Assembly (NCBI GenBank): GCA_900769975.1
Contig: CAAGIR010000210.1
Coordinates: 1-64,000, forward strand
Direction: 5' to 3'
DNA: 64,000 bases
Source of the DNA: Spirochaetia bacterium
GTDB taxonomy: Bacteria; Spirochaetota; Spirochaetia; Treponematales; Treponemataceae
The notes below the pieces were generated by a model, which ran no database searches, had not been told where the DNA came from, and was given only the letters and a program-made list of their open reading frames with translations. Shown piece after piece: positions 33,763-43,793 of this stretch. Each line of letters starts with the position of its first letter. The stretch's first letter is position 1. Position numbers and translations under genes: made by a program.

Positions 33763-34992
33763 ATGAAAGTTTGGATTAAATATTTAATTGGTATAGCTTT
33801 AGGTATAATTGCATCGTTTATTCTTCCTTTTGAAAATGTAAAAGTCAAAGAATTTGTCGTATTTTTGACAGATTTATTTATTCGCATAGGCAGATACATT
33901 GTTGTGCCTCTTGTTTTTTCAACAGTAATCTGCGCAATAAACAAATTGCGTTCTGCAAAATTATTATGGAAAATTTCAAGGTGGACTTTTTCTATCATCA
34001 TACTTTCCAGTTTATTATTAACGTTAATTGGAATTGCTTCTATTTTAATAGTAAAACTCCCTCGTATTCCAATTACTGTTGATGTACCTTCTGAAATTCC
34101 ACAGATAGACGTAAAACAGATGATATTGTCACTTTTTCCTTCATCTGGTTTTGAAGCATTAAACGAAGGTTCATTCCTTTTAGTTTGCATGGTGATGGCT
34201 TTTTTGATTGGCTGGGAAAGTTCTACAAACGAAATTCTTTTTAAGCCAATATTTACTCTTGCTGATGCATGTTCTAAACTTTTTAATGATATTGCGGTTT
34301 TCTTTACAGAAATAATGTCAGTTTTCTGTGTCGCAATTATGGCTTATTGGTTTTTCCAGTTTCGCGCAATTCTGGAACCATCTATTTTTACACCAATGAT
34401 TTTAATGTTCCTGTGCGATTTTATTCTTGTTGCAGGTGTGATTTATCCGTTAATTTTACGCTTTTTGTGTCACGATCCGCATCCTTACAGAGTATTGTAT
34501 GCAAGCATTGCCCCTATGATTTTATCTTTCGTAAGCGGTGATTCAAATCTTGTAATTCCACTTAATATGCGTCATGGTGCTGAAAGTCTGGGTATTCGTC
34601 GTCGTGCCAGAGGTTTTACATATCCGCTGTTTTCTATTTTTGCACGAGGTGGTTCTGTCCTTGTAGCGTCAATTTCATTTATTTTGATTTGGCGTTCGTA
34701 TTCAAGTCTTGCTATCCCATTTTCTGATATTATATGGATTTTTGCACTTTCGTTCGGGCTTTCTTTCCTTTTGGGAGGAATTCCTTCTGGCGGTGCATTT
34801 ATCTTACTGACAATTCTTTGTAACAAATATGCAAAAGGATTTGAAACAAGTTTTCTTTTATTAAAACCTGCATCTCTTATAATATGTTCATTTGCTTCTT
34901 TGTTTGACACTGTTACGGCAATGTTCGGAAGTTATATTGTAGCAGTAAAAACAAAATTAATTGAGCATCATGGAATAACACATTTTATTTAA
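33763..34992 (+). CDS. Dicarboxylate/amino acid:cation symporter (SDF family)
   Basis: A 409-aa secondary transporter with about eight membrane helices. N-terminal RIGRYIVVPLVFSTVI, the re-entrant hairpin FLLGGIPSGGAFIL and the late segment LFDTVTAMFGSYIVA match the glutamate/aspartate (DAACS) fold. It takes up acidic amino acids or dicarboxylates with Na+ or H+. The usual NMDGT and DRxRT motifs are altered, so specificity is open. Confidence 0.88.
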   Translation: MKVWIKYLIGIALGIIASFILPFENVKVKEFVVFLTDLFIRIGRYIVVPLVFSTVICAINKLRSAKLLWKISRWTFSIIILSSLLLTLIGIASILIVKLPRIPITVDVPSEIPQIDVKQMILSLFPSSGFEALNEGSFLLVCMVMAFLIGWESSTNEILFKPIFTLADACSKLFNDIAVFFTEIMSVFCVAIMAYWFFQFRAILEPSIFTPMILMFLCDFILVAGVIYPLILRFLCHDPHPYRVLYASIAPMILSFVSGDSNLVIPLNMRHGAESLGIRRRARGFTYPLFSIFARGGSVLVASISFILIWRSYSSLAIPFSDIIWIFALSFGLSFLLGGIPSGGAFILLTILCNKYAKGFETSFLLLKPASLIICSFASLFDTVTAMFGSYIVAVKTKLIEHHGITHFI

Positions 34993-35090
34993 TTTAGAAT
35001 ATTAAAAAACTGTTATAAACTACTAAAACTCAATTGATTTTTAAGTTGATAATGGTATAATTATAGAAGAAAATAAAAAAGGATAAAGAG

Positions 35091-35972
35091 TTGGCTATTT
35101 CAGTAAAAGAAATTGTAACTGGACGTAAGACTTTTTTCATTACCCCAGATACATCATTAATACCAGAAAGTTATCTAGAAGATTTTTTTGCATTGGGATA
35201 CGAATGTTATTTTGTAGAAAATGACAAACGTGTAAAATTGCAAAAGAAAATTGATATTATTCTCTCATTATTTAACGATGTTATTTTATTTTTCAATTTG
35301 GATTATCATATTGACGATATTGAATGGTGTAATTATATAAAAAATCTGATTGAAAAATATAACAACCGTACTTCTATTGGAGTTTTATATACACGCCGCC
35401 AAAAGAAAGACGAAAAAGCAAAACTTGAACAAAAATATCTTTATGAAATGGGGCTTGGTTGTGGTTGTATTCAGCTGGAATATCAAAAAAGACAAAATTT
35501 TGAGATAATCGAAAAAATTCTTTTTGCAAATCAGGCTCAGGGACGACGAAAAAACATTCGTGCCATTTGTACACCTGCATGTACGTATTCGTGGCATCAG
35601 GGATCTATTGATATAAGTGGTACTTTGCAGGATATAAGTTTGTCACACTTTACGTTAATTTCTCCTACAGGAAAACTTAATATCCAGCTTTATGAAAAAG
35701 TTGTTGATTTTCACTTTAATATAAGAGGATTTTTATTCCGTTCTGATGCAGTTTTGATTATGGAACGAGATTTGGGACTTGATAAACTGTATGTTTTTTC
35801 TTTTGTTTCTTCTACTGGCGCAAATGGTCTGGATCCTCGAATTAAACAATTATTTATTCCAAATATCTATAAGCTTATGTCTTCGAACTGTAAAAATCTT
35901 TTAGATCAACTTTATGCTCGTGTTGATGATATAACGGGCAATAACGCACTAGAAGATTTACCAGAAATTTAG
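35091..35972 (+). CDS. PilZ-like domain protein, function unknown
   Basis: A 293-aa soluble protein. Residues about 165-205 read GRRKNIRAICTPACTYSW and then GTLQDISLSHFTLISPTG, resembling the RxxxR and D-x-S-x-x-x motifs of c-di-GMP-binding PilZ domains, though the final Gly is replaced. The N-terminal 150 residues look receiver-like in secondary structure (alternating hydrophobic strands and helices) without a clear phosphorylation site. TTG 35091 after AAAGGATAAAGAG is the probable start. Could be a c-di-GMP effector; moderate certainty. Confidence 0.55.
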   Translation: MAISVKEIVTGRKTFFITPDTSLIPESYLEDFFALGYECYFVENDKRVKLQKKIDIILSLFNDVILFFNLDYHIDDIEWCNYIKNLIEKYNNRTSIGVLYTRRQKKDEKAKLEQKYLYEMGLGCGCIQLEYQKRQNFEIIEKILFANQAQGRRKNIRAICTPACTYSWHQGSIDISGTLQDISLSHFTLISPTGKLNIQLYEKVVDFHFNIRGFLFRSDAVLIMERDLGLDKLYVFSFVSSTGANGLDPRIKQLFIPNIYKLMSSNCKNLLDQLYARVDDITGNNALEDLPEI

Positions 35973-36079
35973 TATACTAAAGTAAATTTTTTGCACGTTT
36001 ATGTGTTTAATATAAATGTAGACAATAAGTTTGCGTCGCAAACATTATTTATTACCTCACACAAAAGGAGACGAAAAAT

Positions 36080-38674
36080 ATGAAGAGCAAGTTTTTATTG
36101 CCAGTTGTATTTTTATGTTTAATTATTACAAGTTGTAATTGGCAAATTCCAGAAAAAGTTACTGTGAAAGCTGAACCAGTTTACAAATTTACAGCTGGAA
36201 CAATTGAACCTCAGTTGGGAGATGATTTGAATTTTAAATCAATTATAAAGGATATGATGGATTCAGGAGATGATGCATTTGCCCTTTATGATTATAATCC
36301 AAATGGAGAAGCTACCGACCAACAGTTTTTAATTCGTATACCAATTGCAGAAGTTCCAATCGATTTTAACAGTTTTTTGGAAAATAGTGGTTTGAATTCT
36401 GCAGTAAAAGAGTTATCTTTTGAACAGAAAATCAACATTCCTGAAATTAATATGAATGTTGTACAAGAAGTCGACAAAGAAGAGTTAAAAAAAGCTGTAA
36501 ATGCTTCATTAACTTATATTAATAATGCATTTATAAGTAAATTTTCAAAAGCAGAATTTATCTCTGGTACAATGAAATTTACTGTACCTGCAGAATCTGG
36601 AATTGAAATACTTGACAATACTTACATTGAAATAACTTCTAACGGAAAAAGTAAGTATTCTTATTTTTATGACAATTCGGCATTAATAGATTTGTCTGAT
36701 TTTACAATTAAAAAAGATGATTTTAATGTTTATATTGACGGAATATCAGAATTTCCAGGTTATGCTATTGTTGAAGAATACAGCGAGATTAAAAGAATAG
36801 AAGGATTAACTATTGACGACCCAGTAACAATTCCTTGTGAATTTGAATTTACTTCTTCTGATCCTAATGCCAAACAGTCTTTTGAAGAATGTACTGTAAA
36901 AGAAGGAACTCTTACTACAGATGTAGTTATTCCAGAAACTTGGAGTGGTGTTGGTATAAAATATACTTTTTCTACAACAGGTGCTTTGAAATTAGCATCG
37001 CAAGAAAAAAATATTGATTTAGCCGGTAAAAGTATTAAATCTGGTAATACAACGGCAAATGCTAATATAAAAGCAACAATTAATAATGCTACCATTGATT
37101 TTTCAAATTTATTAAAAATTAATATTCAAAGTGATATTAAAACTTTGGAATCAATTGCTCTTGTTCTTCCAGATTTTACTTCTGGAATTGAAATATCAGA
37201 ACCATTTGTCGAAGAAATGGTCAATTCTATCGAACAAATTGACTTATTATCTAGCGGTCTTAACATAACTTATACAAACACATTCCCAGAAGGTAATGAC
37301 ATTCAGATTGTAGTTAATTCTGACTTTATTGGAATGAATGATTCAACAGGAACATTAAAAAGCGGAAAAGAGCAAAAAGACCAAAAAATTGAAATAATGT
37401 CTGAAATACCAGAAGATAATCCAAAAATCATTAAACTTAGAGAAAATCCTGTAGCAAACAATGAATACAGTAATTATGATTTTAAGGTGGATATAAAACT
37501 TCCTGGTCGAACAGAAGAAAATCCAAATAGAATTAATCTGAAAAATGTTTCTTTTGGAGATGAATATTCTTTATTTATGCAAATAGAACCTGAAATTAAC
37601 TGGAAAAAAATTATCCTTTCTGATAAACTTGCCGACTCACTTTCTCAAAAAAATACTATGGAATTGCCGTTAGATTTGACTGGATTGTTTAATTCTATGT
37701 CTGATGCTTTGGGTGGAGGTTCGGATTTTATTAAGAATATAAGATTTTCTTCAATGCCTCTTTATGTTTTCTGTACAAGTCCAGAAGTTGAGGAAGGGAA
37801 AGAAGATCCTTTTGCAAATGCAAAATTTACTGGAAATATCACAATTTGCTATGGAAAGAAAACTGAAGAAGGCGTAATAGACGGTGAAAAACTGGAAATG
37901 GAATCTTCAAATGCTGAAAGTGATGAAATCTGTTTCTGTCCAGATCCTGGAATGGAATTTGATACAGAGGATAAATCTATATTGATAACAGACTATTCAA
38001 AGAGTGTTTTCTCTACAAAATGTGATCTTGCCGAACTATTAAATAGTGTTTTGGAAAAAAGCGGTGAATCAACAGATGATGGACTTTTGGTAGATTATGA
38101 TCTTGTATTCAGCAATGGTGAAAATGTTGACGGCATCGAAATAACAAGCGATATGTTGACAAGTGGTGGAACTATTGGTGTATATGCAATTGCAATTATT
38201 CCTTTGCAATTTAAGGCAAATGATACTATTGCACTTGATATGACAAATTTTGCAGGTGATGCTTTCTCTAAAGATTTATTTAATCGAAGCAGTGCAGAAG
38301 AAATGAGTGAAATTAATCAATTTACTCAGTATTTGCGAAAGGTAGCAATTGATTATGAAAGTACAAAACTTCCTTTATTTGGTAAAATGAAGCTTGACTT
38401 TAGCATTAATTATGGTGAAAAAGAAACTGGAGAACCTGAAGGAAAAGTACAGGTTACAAGTGCAGACTCAACTTTGAAAAAAGGAACAATTACACTTGAA
38501 ACAACCGATTTGTCAGAAAAACTGTTAAAATTTTATCCTGCAATACCTCAAATTGGTTTGTCTATAGATAAGGATGAAGTGTTTGGAATTCCACGTGAAG
38601 TTGGTTTGGGTATGAAACTTACACTTACAATTGAAACAGATGTAGAAATTCCTGTTTTAGGAGGTAAAGAATGA
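36080..38674 (+). CDS. Large surface or outer-membrane lipoprotein, unknown function
   Basis: An 864-aa protein with a lipoprotein signal peptide ending LIITS-C19. The mature protein is rich in Ser, Thr, Asp, Glu and beta-strand-like segments, with no catalytic motif I recognise. Internal stretches such as FKVDIKLPG, FEFTSSDPNAKQSF and IRIPIAEVPIDF suggest repeated beta-sandwich units. GGAG precedes ATG 36080. The ATG of the next gene, a predicted outer-membrane protein, overlaps its stop codon (ATGA), so the two are made together and may form a complex. Confidence 0.75.
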   Translation: MKSKFLLPVVFLCLIITSCNWQIPEKVTVKAEPVYKFTAGTIEPQLGDDLNFKSIIKDMMDSGDDAFALYDYNPNGEATDQQFLIRIPIAEVPIDFNSFLENSGLNSAVKELSFEQKINIPEINMNVVQEVDKEELKKAVNASLTYINNAFISKFSKAEFISGTMKFTVPAESGIEILDNTYIEITSNGKSKYSYFYDNSALIDLSDFTIKKDDFNVYIDGISEFPGYAIVEEYSEIKRIEGLTIDDPVTIPCEFEFTSSDPNAKQSFEECTVKEGTLTTDVVIPETWSGVGIKYTFSTTGALKLASQEKNIDLAGKSIKSGNTTANANIKATINNATIDFSNLLKINIQSDIKTLESIALVLPDFTSGIEISEPFVEEMVNSIEQIDLLSSGLNITYTNTFPEGNDIQIVVNSDFIGMNDSTGTLKSGKEQKDQKIEIMSEIPEDNPKIIKLRENPVANNEYSNYDFKVDIKLPGRTEENPNRINLKNVSFGDEYSLFMQIEPEINWKKIILSDKLADSLSQKNTMELPLDLTGLFNSMSDALGGGSDFIKNIRFSSMPLYVFCTSPEVEEGKEDPFANAKFTGNITICYGKKTEEGVIDGEKLEMESSNAESDEICFCPDPGMEFDTEDKSILITDYSKSVFSTKCDLAELLNSVLEKSGESTDDGLLVDYDLVFSNGENVDGIEITSDMLTSGGTIGVYAIAIIPLQFKANDTIALDMTNFAGDAFSKDLFNRSSAEEMSEINQFTQYLRKVAIDYESTKLPLFGKMKLDFSINYGEKETGEPEGKVQVTSADSTLKKGTITLETTDLSEKLLKFYPAIPQIGLSIDKDEVFGIPREVGLGMKLTLTIETDVEIPVLGGKE

Positions 38675-39912
38675 AAAAGCTGATTTGTGGATTAATATGT
38701 TTAAGTAGTCTTGTTTGTGCTTCTTTTTCAAAAAACTTTTTTTCAAAACGCTTTTTTGAATTGCAGTTGTCTGTTCCAGTAGATTTTTCAAATAATGTTT
38801 TTTCTTTAAATGATATTTTGAAAAAAGAAGTTGTATTAGATTTAGGAAAAATTGCAGAAGATCCTTTGTTAAATAATGGATTAAATCTGGTAATGCAGAC
38901 TCAGCCTCAGTATGGTATTAATCTTAATATTGCTGCTGTAAATGTAGGCTTTAAAGTGGGTGTGGACATTTATGAAAAAATGAATGTTTCTAAAGATTTA
39001 TTTACTTTGTTAGGTAAAGGTAATGAAATTGGAGAAGAAATTGATGTTGATTTCAAAAATTATACTGATATTTTCATAACATCTTCGCTAAATGTGGGAA
39101 TTAATTTTGGAAAATTTTCTGTAAGTGTAAAACCTACTTTGTTTGTTCCGGTTGTTTCGGTTGTTGGTTCGATTGCTGATGTATCTTTTATCAATACAGA
39201 AGACGGTTCAATTAATGCAAAAATATCCTCAGACCTTTCTTTGTTTTCAAACTTTCAGTTAAATAATCTTAATGAAATGGACATACAAAAAAATTCTGGT
39301 ATTGGGTTTGATTTAGGCGGAAGTGCTTCTATACCTCTTGGGCGAAAACTTACTGTTTCGGCTGATGCGAGAATTCCAATTGTTCCAGGTTCATATTCAT
39401 ATCGTACACCGATGACTTTTGAAACTGAAATTAGTGCAAATATTTCTCAATCTATTTCTGATACTAAAGGCGAAACAGAGATGATTACACAAACTGGTGA
39501 TGATTTGGGCAACATTTCAAATATGTTTAGTGACTTACAGTCTTATGAACTGAAAGAAAAAAAATTTGTAAACAGACCTTTGAAAGCGAAAGCTTATGCA
39601 ACTTACACACCTATTCTTGGTTTAGTTGAATTCTGTGGTGGAGCAGGTTTTGGTATTTATCATCCTTTCAACGACGATGCTTTCTTCTATCCTGAATATT
39701 ATTTAAGTGCAGGAATAAACTGTTTTGACTTTTTCAAAGCAAAACTTTCTACAGAATATACAGATCAAATCTTTAAGCATCAGGCTGCAGTTGATGTGAA
39801 CGTTCGTCTTGTTGAAATAGAATGTGGAGTTTCTTTCCAGTCTACAAATTTTCTTAAAAGTATGAACGTAACTGGTATTGGTGCTTATGTTGTAACTTCA
39901 ATCGGTTTCTAA
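38671..39912 (+). CDS. Predicted outer-membrane beta-barrel protein
   Basis: A 413-aa protein with a signal peptide (MKKLICGLICLSSLVCASFS). The rest shows alternating hydrophobic strands, frequent aromatic girdles and a terminal GAYVVTSIGF ending in Phe, as in outer-membrane barrels. GIGFDLGGSASIPLGRKLTVSADARIPI is a typical strand-turn-strand run (quoted in part). Coupled by a 4-bp overlap to the 36080 lipoprotein. No named family recognised. Confidence 0.68.
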   Translation: MKKLICGLICLSSLVCASFSKNFFSKRFFELQLSVPVDFSNNVFSLNDILKKEVVLDLGKIAEDPLLNNGLNLVMQTQPQYGINLNIAAVNVGFKVGVDIYEKMNVSKDLFTLLGKGNEIGEEIDVDFKNYTDIFITSSLNVGINFGKFSVSVKPTLFVPVVSVVGSIADVSFINTEDGSINAKISSDLSLFSNFQLNNLNEMDIQKNSGIGFDLGGSASIPLGRKLTVSADARIPIVPGSYSYRTPMTFETEISANISQSISDTKGETEMITQTGDDLGNISNMFSDLQSYELKEKKFVNRPLKAKAYATYTPILGLVEFCGGAGFGIYHPFNDDAFFYPEYYLSAGINCFDFFKAKLSTEYTDQIFKHQAAVDVNVRLVEIECGVSFQSTNFLKSMNVTGIGAYVVTSIGF

Positions 39913-39947
39913 TATTTGTAGTGTAAAATATAAAGCGTAAAGCATAA

Positions 39948-40002
39948 AAAAGGCTGCCTTGCAAATTATCTGAAAAACAGGTTATCGTTCTGGCAGCCTT
40001 TT
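39948..40002. terminator. Bidirectional terminator
   Basis: AAAAGGCTGCC (39948-39958) pairs perfectly with GGCAGCCTTTT (39992-40002), with A and T tracts on both flanks. It separates the plus-strand outer-membrane gene from the convergent minus-strand ABC exporter. Confidence 0.8.
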
Positions 40003-40036
40003 ATTATTTTTATATGTTTGCGAGGCGAAGCTTTAT

Positions 40037-41875
40037 CTAGTTTTCTTTTTTATCTAAATAAGGTTTTGCCTGGGTTGTAAACATCTGGTGGTAAATTCCG
40101 TCCTGTATCTGCATAAGTTCTTCGTGGGTGCCATATTCTGCAATTTTCCCTTCTGAAAAAACTGCTATCTGGTGGCAGAATTTGCACGACGAAAGTCTGT
40201 GTGAAATGTAAATGGCAGTTTTTCCACCGACCATTTTGTTAAAATCTTCATAAATTTCTGCTTCTGCCAATGGGTCTAAAGCGGCTGTAGGTTCATCCAG
40301 AATTACGACAGGTGCATTTTTGTAAAGAGCCCTGGCAATTGCAGTTTTTTGTTTTTGTCCTCCAGAAAGTTCAACACCTGTTTCGTCAAAACTTTTATAT
40401 AGAGAAGTGTCATTTTTTTTCGGAAGTTTTTGTGCATCGTCGTATAATCCTGCCAGTTTTAAAACTTCGTCAATTTTGGAATCGTCTGTTTCGTGATCAA
40501 AAGCGATGTTTTCTTTTAAACTGAACGCCATAAGTTTGAAATCCTGGAAAAGTACGGCAAAAAGTTTACGGTATTCATCATCAGAATATTCTTTGATGTT
40601 AATACCATCCACCAGTATTTCACCTTCTGTAACATCATAAAGACGGCAGAGAAGTTTGATGAACGTAGTTTTTCCAGTACCGTTTAATCCTACAATTGCA
40701 AGATGCTGTCCGTAAGGAATCGTAATGTTTACGTCATTAAGGATGATTTTTTCGGAACGAGGATATTTGAATGAAACGTGTTTAAATTCAATCAGGTGAG
40801 GTTTGTCCAAAGCAATTGTTTTTGAACCTTTTGGCAAAGTTACAGGATATTCCATAAACTTAATGTATTCGTTTACATAATTTGAACGCTGAATTATTTC
40901 CTGGAAACTCGTTACAATATTATGGCAGTATGAATTAAAACTCGAAGAAGCGGAAATGCACATAGAAAAATCACCAAGAGTAATAAGATTTTTCAAAGTT
41001 TTTATGGCAACGTACATATAAACCAAAAAATTAGTAATAAGATTTACAAAATTCATTTTATAGTATTGTTTTTTTGATTTGACTGAACGTTCTGTCCATA
41101 TTTTATACTGGTTGTCTAGATGTTTTGACGAAAGATGATTGAACAGTTTTGACGCTTTGTACAATCTGATGTCTTTTCCGTAAGAAAAATCTGAAAGTTC
41201 AAAAAAGAGATAGCCGAAAATTCTGTTTGATTTTGCCAGATTTTTAAAACTTTCCATTTCGACCTGTTTAATTTTTTTGTTGAAAATGTAAAAGAATGCA
41301 ATCGAAATGAGCTGGAAAATGATGACAAGCGGTGAACTGATGCTTATAACTGTAATCACACCTAGTAAGAAAACGATATTTGAAGTGATTGTAAAGAAAT
41401 GGTCAAGAATTCCGCAAACATTTCCGCTGTACCAGTCCATTCCTTCTTTTGCTTTATTCATTTGGTCAAGGACATTTGAATCTTCTGTACATTCAAAATC
41501 TATTGACATGGATTGCTGATTAATTTTTACCTGAAAGTATTCGTTAAACCATTCTTTTGATAAATTTTTTATCCAGGTGGCAAAACCATCCAAAATATTG
41601 CTGAAAAACATTATTGAAAGAGTTAATGCAACAAGGAAAACTATCTTTTTTAGATGGTCAGATGAAGAATCGCCATTATAAATAAAGATAAGTTCATCAA
41701 TTAAAAATTTAGGCAGAATTATGAATTGAAACTGTCTTGCCAAATTTACTATGAATTGAATTGTATAAGCCAAAAAAACGATTGGTCTGTTATGAAGTGC
41801 TTCGAGAAACATTGTTTTTATTGCTTTTTTGACGTTTGCTGTGTTATTCGATGAAAGAATTTTTTTAATTTTCAT
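40037..41875 (-). CDS. ABC exporter half-transporter B (heterodimer partner)
   Basis: A 612-aa half-transporter: about six membrane helices (residues 20-310) followed by an ABC ATPase with Walker A GLNGTGKTT, signature VELSGGQKQKTAIARAL, Walker B VVILDEPTAALD and the H-loop YISHRLSS. I chose ATG 41875 (MKIKKIL) because GGAG sits 9 bases upstream; it overlaps the preceding gene's end by 11 bp. It pairs with the 41865-43736 protein. Substrate unknown; lipid, peptide or drug export are all possible. Confidence 0.85.
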   Translation of the reverse strand: MKIKKILSSNNTANVKKAIKTMFLEALHNRPIVFLAYTIQFIVNLARQFQFIILPKFLIDELIFIYNGDSSSDHLKKIVFLVALTLSIMFFSNILDGFATWIKNLSKEWFNEYFQVKINQQSMSIDFECTEDSNVLDQMNKAKEGMDWYSGNVCGILDHFFTITSNIVFLLGVITVISISSPLVIIFQLISIAFFYIFNKKIKQVEMESFKNLAKSNRIFGYLFFELSDFSYGKDIRLYKASKLFNHLSSKHLDNQYKIWTERSVKSKKQYYKMNFVNLITNFLVYMYVAIKTLKNLITLGDFSMCISASSSFNSYCHNIVTSFQEIIQRSNYVNEYIKFMEYPVTLPKGSKTIALDKPHLIEFKHVSFKYPRSEKIILNDVNITIPYGQHLAIVGLNGTGKTTFIKLLCRLYDVTEGEILVDGINIKEYSDDEYRKLFAVLFQDFKLMAFSLKENIAFDHETDDSKIDEVLKLAGLYDDAQKLPKKNDTSLYKSFDETGVELSGGQKQKTAIARALYKNAPVVILDEPTAALDPLAEAEIYEDFNKMVGGKTAIYISHRLSSCKFCHQIAVFSEGKIAEYGTHEELMQIQDGIYHQMFTTQAKPYLDKKEN

Positions 41876-43736
41876 TTGACTGTTCTCCATCTTTGTTGTG
41901 ATTTTCGTCATTTTCTACGTAATACTGTGCTTGGATTTTGAACATATTGGCATATTCGCCGTTTTGTTTGATTAAAGAGTCGTGAGTGCCGTATTCTATA
42001 AGTTTTCCGTCTTTAAACATTGCGACATTATTACAAAATTGAGTTGAACTTAATCTATGACTGATGTAAATAGAAGTTTTTCCGCCAATCAGTTTGTCAA
42101 AATCTGAATAAAGTTTACTTTCGGCAATTGCATCCAGTGCGGCGGTAGGTTCATCCAAAACTACAACCGGTGCATTTTTGTAAAGGGCTCGTGAAAGGGC
42201 AAGTTTTTGTTTTTGTCCTCCAGATAAATCAATGCCATCATCATAAATAACTTTTAAAAGCTGTGTATCCAGGCCTTTTTCCAGAGAATTAAGTTTTTCT
42301 TCTAATCCGCTTTGAATTACTGTCTTTTTAACTAATTCTTTGTCTGTTTCATCTGGAGCTTTCATAGAAATGTTTTCTGCAAACGTCATTGCAAAGAGAT
42401 TTACTTCCTGGAAAACAGGTGCAAAAACATCAAAATAACTGTTTATATCATAATTCTGAATATCTGTACCGTTAAGGAGGATTTTTCCTTCCGTAGGTTC
42501 ATAAAGACGCAGTAAAAGCTTTATAAACGTTGATTTTCCAGCTCCGTTTAATCCTACTACGGCAAGCCGTTCACCAGCTTTTATTTTTATGCTGATGTTT
42601 TGAAGTGCGTAGCGTTCTGCTCTAGGATATTTAAAACTTACATTTTGAAATTCGAATTCATAAGATTTTTGAGGTTTTAAAATTTCTTTTTTCTGTGTTT
42701 TTTCTGGCAGATTTATACGCAATTTTTCATTGTCATAGAAAGATCTGAAATCATCAACATAGCGGCTGTTATGCAAAAAACTGTTTATGCTGTTGAGCAT
42801 GGTCATAACACATTCAAAAAAAGTCGATGTTGCCGAAAGATAAAGCGTAAAATTTCCGATTGTGATGGTTTTATTGATAATACAGCGTATTAAATAAACG
42901 TAAATGATGATTTGTGATAGTAACCAAAAAGTGGAACTGGCAAAAGTCACCCAAAACCACATGTGTTCGTTCTTTTTTTGATAGCCATAACGGATTTGAT
43001 TTACTTCCTGGAATTTTTTTGTGAGCCATTTTTTTAATCCGAACATTCTGATGTCTTTTGCATAGCTGAAATCTCCTAGTGCTATGTCCATGTACCATCT
43101 TTTTCTCCACCAGGGAGCCAGAGGATCCCATACATTATTTTTACACCATCTGTTTGCATAATTTGAAAAGAAGAAATTTGCCAGTCCTATAAAGACCATT
43201 AAAATTACGATTTTGTAATTAATTGTACTAATGATAGAAAGACCTGCAATTACCGCACCTAATGCACTAGCAAAATCAAAAATGACGTGCATCATTCCTT
43301 CTACACCCTGATAATTTCCGCCGACTGCCTGTGAAGCCCTTTGATTACAGTCAAGCATGTCTGGTTCTTCTGTGTAGATAAATGGCATTGTCATGGTGAT
43401 GTGGTTTTTTTCGAGGATAAGTTTAAGACGGGCAATAATGCATTTTGTTTCAACTTGTGAATTATACCACGTGTTAAGATTCAACAGGAGGATAAAAATT
43501 ACAGAAAAAAATATTCCGACTTTTATAAGTTGTAAAACTGTACCTTTTGCAGTTATTATGTCAATAATCCATTTTGTGAGAAAAGCTGTTGTGTATCTGT
43601 TTCCGACGGAAAGAATTGCGGCAACTGGCAATAAAAACAGCAAAATAGGGGAGTATTTTTTCATAACCTTCAAAACGAATTTCAGGTTACTGAACAGTCC
43701 AAACTCTTTGTGGTATGGATTTTCTTCTTTTTTCAT
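41865..43736 (-). CDS. ABC exporter half-transporter A (heterodimer partner)
   Basis: A 623-aa half-transporter, related to but distinct from its downstream neighbour. Membrane domain at about 25-320, then ABC ATPase with Walker A GLNGAGKST, signature IDLSGGQKQKLALSRAL, Walker B VVVLDEPTAALD and YISHRLSS. A divergent insertion of charged residues follows the membrane domain. The extra C-terminal tail is rich in Asn, Asp and Glu. No peptide precursor or regulator gene is adjacent, so the cargo cannot be guessed from context. Confidence 0.85.
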   Translation of the reverse strand: MKKEENPYHKEFGLFSNLKFVLKVMKKYSPILLFLLPVAAILSVGNRYTTAFLTKWIIDIITAKGTVLQLIKVGIFFSVIFILLLNLNTWYNSQVETKCIIARLKLILEKNHITMTMPFIYTEEPDMLDCNQRASQAVGGNYQGVEGMMHVIFDFASALGAVIAGLSIISTINYKIVILMVFIGLANFFFSNYANRWCKNNVWDPLAPWWRKRWYMDIALGDFSYAKDIRMFGLKKWLTKKFQEVNQIRYGYQKKNEHMWFWVTFASSTFWLLSQIIIYVYLIRCIINKTITIGNFTLYLSATSTFFECVMTMLNSINSFLHNSRYVDDFRSFYDNEKLRINLPEKTQKKEILKPQKSYEFEFQNVSFKYPRAERYALQNISIKIKAGERLAVVGLNGAGKSTFIKLLLRLYEPTEGKILLNGTDIQNYDINSYFDVFAPVFQEVNLFAMTFAENISMKAPDETDKELVKKTVIQSGLEEKLNSLEKGLDTQLLKVIYDDGIDLSGGQKQKLALSRALYKNAPVVVLDEPTAALDAIAESKLYSDFDKLIGGKTSIYISHRLSSTQFCNNVAMFKDGKLIEYGTHDSLIKQNGEYANMFKIQAQYYVENDENHNKDGEQSNEN

Positions 43737-43793
43737 AATTACTTACACACTCCAATGGTATTTAGTTATTCTTTTTATATTAATGCATTTAAA

